Shown here: positions 23,758-27,479 of the stretch, piece by piece
How positions within the stretch are numbered: the stretch's first letter is position 1
Layout of the letters: each line of letters starts with the position of its first letter
Translations under genes and position numbers: made by a program
The notes under the pieces: model-generated
What the model was told of the DNA's origin: nothing
What the model saw: the letters and a program-made list of their open reading frames with translations, nothing else
Databases searched by the model: none
Source of the DNA: Clostridia bacterium
Lineage (GTDB): Bacteria > Bacillota > Clostridia > Oscillospirales > Acutalibacteraceae
Length of the DNA stretch: 27,479 bases
Direction: 5' to 3'
Assembly (NCBI GenBank): GCA_017552845.1
Contig: JAFZOE010000016.1
Location: 1-27,479 of the forward strand

Positions 23758-25119
23758 ATGTATATTATCATTGTCGGTCAGGGAAAATTCGGCTCAACGA
23801 TGACCGCTCAATTATGCAATGAAAGCCACGATATAGTCGTGGTGGATATAAATTCCGATAAAGTCACCAATATGGTGGAGCAGTATGACGTAATGGGTAT
23901 CTGCGGAAACGGCTCGACGGTCGATGTGCTCAAAGAGGCGGGCGCCGATAAGGCGAAGCTTCTCATCGCGACCACGGGCTCGGATGAGCTGAATATCCTC
24001 TGCTGCACTTTTGCAAAGAAGCTCGGCACCGAGACTACCATTGCGAGAGTAAGAAACCCCGTTTATGCGACTCAGGACCAGTTTCTGCGTGAAAAAATCG
24101 GAATCAACATGATAGTCAACCCCGAATATGAAACAGCAAACGAAATTTCGAGAATTATCAGATTCCCGAGCGTTTCAAGCCTCGATTCATTTGCGAGGGG
24201 CAAGGTTGAAATTGCAAGGGTTGTGCTCCATGCGGACAACCCGCTCTGCAATCTGAAAGTTGCGGATGTGCGTAAAAAAATCCGCGCAAATGTGATTATC
24301 TGTGCGGTCCAGCGCTCGGGCACGGTCACCATCCCCGACGGTAATTTCGAACTTCAGGCCGAGGATTCAATCAATATCACCGGCACAAGAAGCGAAATTT
24401 CCTCATTTCTCAAGCAGGCCGGGCTCTATAAGCACCGCATAAAGAATGTTATGATAATCGGCGGCGGCAAAATCGGATTCTACCTGAGCGAACTGCTCTC
24501 CGACACCAGCCGCAATATTACTCTTATTGATTCAAATCTCAGAAAATGCCATGAACTCACCGATGAATTATCGGATGTAACCGTCGTTTACGGCGACGGC
24601 ACGGACCAGGATATTCTCGAGGAGCAGAATATTGAGAAGCAGGATGCACTTGTCGCCCTGACAGGCATTGACGAGGAGAATATCATCGTCTCGCTCTATG
24701 CCGAGAGTAAAAATGTCGAAAAGGTTATTGCTAAGGTTGACAGGCATTCATACTCAATTCTTAACGATATAGGCGTTGAAACGCTTGTTTCTCCGCAGAT
24801 AGTCGCAAGCAACCTCGTCACAAGATATGTCCGCGCGCTTGAGAATTCGGTTGATAATTCACAGATTCAGACTCTCTATAAACTTGTCGGCGGCAAGATT
24901 GAAGCGGCGGAATTTCTCGTCCCCGATAACTGGGCTCACGATGAAGAAACCTTCAAAGAGCTTGATTTAAGACCGAATCTGCTCATCGGCTGTATCATCA
25001 GAAACGGTAAAATCATCTTTCCGAACGGCGATGATTACATCAAGGTCGGAGACAGCATAATAGTCATCAACGCAGGCAAGAGCCTCAAGAAGATTACCGA
25101 TATATTCAGAGTGGGGTGA
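23758..25119 (+). CDS. trkA: Trk potassium uptake regulatory subunit TrkA
   Basis: A 453-residue cytosolic, nucleotide-binding subunit that gates the TrkH potassium channel. It has two tandem RCK units, each with an N-terminal Rossmann domain and an RCK_C domain. The nucleotide motifs are GQGKFG (7-12, with D30 ending the second strand) and GGGKIG (235-240). The duplicated layout and length match full-size TrkA rather than the half-size KtrA. AAAGG is about ten bases before the ATG. The next gene trkH begins six bases after the stop. Confidence 0.96.
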   Translation: MYIIIVGQGKFGSTMTAQLCNESHDIVVVDINSDKVTNMVEQYDVMGICGNGSTVDVLKEAGADKAKLLIATTGSDELNILCCTFAKKLGTETTIARVRNPVYATQDQFLREKIGINMIVNPEYETANEISRIIRFPSVSSLDSFARGKVEIARVVLHADNPLCNLKVADVRKKIRANVIICAVQRSGTVTIPDGNFELQAEDSINITGTRSEISSFLKQAGLYKHRIKNVMIIGGGKIGFYLSELLSDTSRNITLIDSNLRKCHELTDELSDVTVVYGDGTDQDILEEQNIEKQDALVALTGIDEENIIVSLYAESKNVEKVIAKVDRHSYSILNDIGVETLVSPQIVASNLVTRYVRALENSVDNSQIQTLYKLVGGKIEAAEFLVPDNWAHDEETFKELDLRPNLLIGCIIRNGKIIFPNGDDYIKVGDSIIVINAGKSLKKITDIFRVG

Positions 25120-25125
25120 CACATC

Positions 25126-26568
25126 TTGAATTACAGAAAGATTGCCCACTACCTCGGCATAATTCTGCTTACCGAAGCAGGGCTTATGCTTCTGCCTGTG
25201 GCAATCGGACTTATATATCACGAAAAAGCGACCTACAGTTTTCTTATAACCATAGGAATTCTCGCGGCTGTCGGCTGGCTTTTCTTTAACAAAAAGCCGC
25301 AGAAAAATAACCTCTATTCAAAAGAGGGATATATCATTGTCGCCGCGGCGTGGCTGCTTATGTCCGCATTCGGTGCTCTGCCGATGTTTATCAGCGAGGC
25401 GATTCCGAATTATATGGACGCTTTCTTTGAAACAGTTTCGGGTTTCACAACCACCGGATCAACTATACTGACCGAAATCGAATCCCTGCCGAGATGCGTG
25501 CTTTTCTGGCGCAGCTTTACCCATTTCATCGGCGGTATGGGAATCCTCGTTTTCGTGCTCGCGGTTATGCCTAGAAGCGAAGGCTCGTCAATTCATATCA
25601 TGAGAGCCGAAGTGCCCGGCCCCGTAGTCGGCAAGCTGGTTTCAAAGGTCACGGTCACTGCGAGAATTCTCTACGGCATATATGTCGGAATGACCGTGCT
25701 GCTCATAATCCTGCTTAAAATAGTCGGCTTCCCGATTTTTGACAGCATGGTTACCGCCTTCGGAACGGCAGGCACAGGCGGATTTGCAATAATGAATAAC
25801 AGCATTGAGGGCTACTGCAACCCGGCTGCCGAGGTCATAATCTCGGTATTCATGATGCTATTCGGTCTGAATTTCAATCTCTATTATCTTATTCTCATAA
25901 AGCAGTGGAAATCGGCGCTCAAGGATGAGGAAATGCGCTGGTATCTCGGAATAATCGCGGCGGCTACATTTATTATCACGCTCGATTTGACCGTTATGCG
26001 CCATCCTTTTTCCGAATCAATCAGATATGCGTTTTTCCAGGTCACTTCGATTATTTCCACTACCGGATTCACCTCAACCGACTACGATATGTGGCCGAGT
26101 ATAACCAAAGCGGTGCTGCTGGTGCTGATGTTTATCGGCGGATGCACGGGCTCGACCGGCGGCGGCCTGAAGGTTCAGAGAATCGCCGTGCTGCTGAAAA
26201 ACAGCCTTCGGTCGATAAGAAAAGCCGCAAATCCCCGCAGAGTTGAAACGATCAAAATCAACGGCAGAACCCTTGACGAAGGAATAGTCAGCGGTATCAC
26301 CGGCCATTTTGCCATGTATATGATGCTGGTCGCGATTTCCATAGTGATAGTCGCGCTCGACGGCTACGATCTTACAACCACGATTTCTTCGGTATCCGCC
26401 TGCATAAACAATGTCGGCCCCGGTTTTGCGCTGGTCGGCCCCGCGGGAAATTTCAGCGATTTCTCATATCTCTCAAAGGGCGTGCTCGCGTTCAATATGC
26501 TCGCCGGCAGGCTTGAGCTGATACCGATTCTGATGCTTTTCTCAAAACTCGGCATTTCAAATGATTAA
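25126..26568 (+). CDS. trkH: Trk potassium transporter membrane subunit TrkH
   Basis: The 480-residue potassium-translocating subunit, with four pore-loop repeats. The selectivity filter segments are recognisable as SGFTTTGST, GTAGTGGF, ISTTGFTS and NNVGPGF, with the gating-loop-like glycine-rich segment GGCTGSTGGGLKVQR before the last repeat. The start is a TTG at 25126, served by GGGGTGA, which overlaps the trkA stop. It works with TrkA; uptake is driven by the membrane potential, and in some species by ATP binding to TrkA. The following aconitase X gene begins 24 bases later. Confidence 0.95.
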   Translation: MNYRKIAHYLGIILLTEAGLMLLPVAIGLIYHEKATYSFLITIGILAAVGWLFFNKKPQKNNLYSKEGYIIVAAAWLLMSAFGALPMFISEAIPNYMDAFFETVSGFTTTGSTILTEIESLPRCVLFWRSFTHFIGGMGILVFVLAVMPRSEGSSIHIMRAEVPGPVVGKLVSKVTVTARILYGIYVGMTVLLIILLKIVGFPIFDSMVTAFGTAGTGGFAIMNNSIEGYCNPAAEVIISVFMMLFGLNFNLYYLILIKQWKSALKDEEMRWYLGIIAAATFIITLDLTVMRHPFSESIRYAFFQVTSIISTTGFTSTDYDMWPSITKAVLLVLMFIGGCTGSTGGGLKVQRIAVLLKNSLRSIRKAANPRRVETIKINGRTLDEGIVSGITGHFAMYMMLVAISIVIVALDGYDLTTTISSVSACINNVGPGFALVGPAGNFSDFSYLSKGVLAFNMLAGRLELIPILMLFSKLGISND

Positions 26569-26592
26569 AAATATATGGGAGGATTGACAAAA

Positions 26593-27479
26593 ATGGATTA
26601 CAGAATGACTCTCACCCCCGAGCAGGAAGCAATACTCAACGGCTCAAAGGGTGAAACCATGGCAAAGGTTATGAAAACCCTTGTTATGTACGGCGACGCT
26701 TTCGGAGCTGAGAAACTCGTTCCCGTAACAAGCAACCGGGGCCATCTCGTCACGAGCTTCGGCCTTAAGGTTATGAAGCCTGTCTATGATCTGATGGATA
26801 CGCTCATCAACGCGGCAGCGGTATCGGGACAGAAATTTTCGGTTGACCCGAAGCCCCTCGATCCGAATGTTCCCGCAAGTTTTCTTGAAAATTTCGTATT
26901 CAAAAAGTTTATGTATTCCATGCAGGACAGCTACGATAAGCAGCTCAGAGAACTCGGCCTTATCGACGACAGTTCTTACACCTGCACCTGCTACATGGAC
27001 GAGGTCGGCAACAAGCCCGTAAAAGGCGATGTTCTCTCCTGGGCGGAATCCTCCGCGGTTGTCTATGCGAACTCTGTTCTGGGCGCACGCTGCAACAGAA
27101 ACTCGGGCATTATAGAGCTTTTCGGCTCAATTGCAGGCTTCGTTCCCTATTTCGGACTTCTGACAGACGAGGGCAGAAAGGCGACCTGGATAGTTGAAAT
27201 CAAAACAGATAAAAAACCCGAGGCGCAGATTCTCGGCTCCGCAATCGGTATGAAAGTCATGGAAGATGTTCCTTATATCAAGGGACTCGATAAATGGATT
27301 GGCACAGAGCTTGACGGCGACACCTGCGCATATCTCAAGGATTTCGGTGCTGCAACCGCCTCAAACGGCGCTGTCGGCCTCTATCATATTGAAAACCTCA
27401 CTCCCGAAGCGGTTGAACAGGGCGAGTCCCTTATCGCCGAGGGCGCTCAGGTCTATGTAATTGACGACGCCGAACTCGA
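26593..27479 (+). CDS. Aconitase X catalytic domain protein (DUF521), cut by window end
   Basis: The frame runs from the ATG at 26593 to the right edge without a stop, giving 295 codons. GGGAGGATTG precedes the start. The sequence matches the aconitase X large domain: TCTCYMDEVGNKPVKGD (about 130-146), then LSWAESSAVVYANSVLGARCNRNSG (about 148-172) and GFVPYFGLLTDEGRKA. The family dehydrates hydroxylated substrates with an iron-sulfur or metal centre: bacterial members act on cis-3-hydroxyproline, archaeal ones on phosphomevalonate. Which applies cannot be told here. A small swivel domain (DUF126) is needed and would be either fused later or encoded downstream, outside the window. The gene is probably co-transcribed with trkH. 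Confidence 0.82.
   Translation, partial: MDYRMTLTPEQEAILNGSKGETMAKVMKTLVMYGDAFGAEKLVPVTSNRGHLVTSFGLKVMKPVYDLMDTLINAAAVSGQKFSVDPKPLDPNVPASFLENFVFKKFMYSMQDSYDKQLRELGLIDDSSYTCTCYMDEVGNKPVKGDVLSWAESSAVVYANSVLGARCNRNSGIIELFGSIAGFVPYFGLLTDEGRKATWIVEIKTDKKPEAQILGSAIGMKVMEDVPYIKGLDKWIGTELDGDTCAYLKDFGAATASNGAVGLYHIENLTPEAVEQGESLIAEGAQVYVIDDAEL

Noticed and set aside
1..27479. Mobile elements, CRISPR arrays, tRNA or rRNA genes, defence islands
   Set aside because: No transposase, integrase, direct-repeat array, tRNA cloverleaf or nuclease-type defence gene was recognised; all long open regions are explained by housekeeping and transport genes.

Overview
The window reads as ordinary chromosomal DNA from a Clostridia-type Firmicute, probably Oscillospirales/Ruminococcaceae-like. 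The assignment is inferred from gene content and order: DUF512 protein before der, Mini-ribonuclease III after obgE, rpsF-ssb-rpsR, and an MtaB-type methylthiotransferase. It also rests on strong AGGAGG-like ribosome binding sites and TTGACA/TATAAT-like promoters. I see no phage, transposon, CRISPR array, tRNA or rRNA. Genes are packed tightly; no gene-free stretch exceeds about 230 bases.

Layout. (1) 1-1824, minus: a DUF512 radical-SAM protein followed by der, which is cut by the window start. (2) 2034-4641, plus: rsmD, coaD, an alanine-rich coiled-coil protein and a NagD-like HAD phosphatase, ending at a bidirectional terminator. (3) 4675-7276, minus: an FAD-dependent geranylgeranyl-reductase-like oxidoreductase and mtaB. 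(4) 7503-8912, plus: a uracil permease-like NCS2 transporter with its own promoter, leader hairpin and terminator. (5) 8976-13371, minus: uvrC, obgE, mrnC and a YitT-family membrane protein. (6) 13600-15267, plus: an AMP-forming acyl-CoA synthetase. (7) 15398-16431, plus: rpsF-ssb-rpsR with a structured leader and a bidirectional terminator. (8) 16484-20085, minus: a polar amino acid ABC transporter (lipoprotein, permease, ATPase) plus a membrane-anchored metallophosphoesterase. (9) 20216-21088, minus: an RluA-family pseudouridine synthase. (10) 21246 to the right edge, plus: a tail-anchored metallophosphoesterase, an MFS transporter, trkA, trkH and an aconitase X-type protein cut by the window end. 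This last gene has no stop inside the window.

Much of the content is translation and RNA maturation (Der, Obg, RsmD, MtaB, Mini-III, RluA-type enzyme, S6, S18), DNA repair and replication (UvrC, SSB), and transport of uracil, amino acids and potassium. I found no convincing unknown defence, mobile or RNA-based system. The least ordinary points are an ABC ATPase with a roughly 60-residue insertion between Walker A and the Q-loop, two membrane-tethered metallophosphoesterases each linked to a transporter, a hendecad-repeat coiled-coil protein after coaD, an aconitase X gene directly behind trkAH, and several leader or intergenic hairpins. Several starts were moved from the longest open frame on ribosome-binding-site grounds, and four genes appear to use TTG or GTG.
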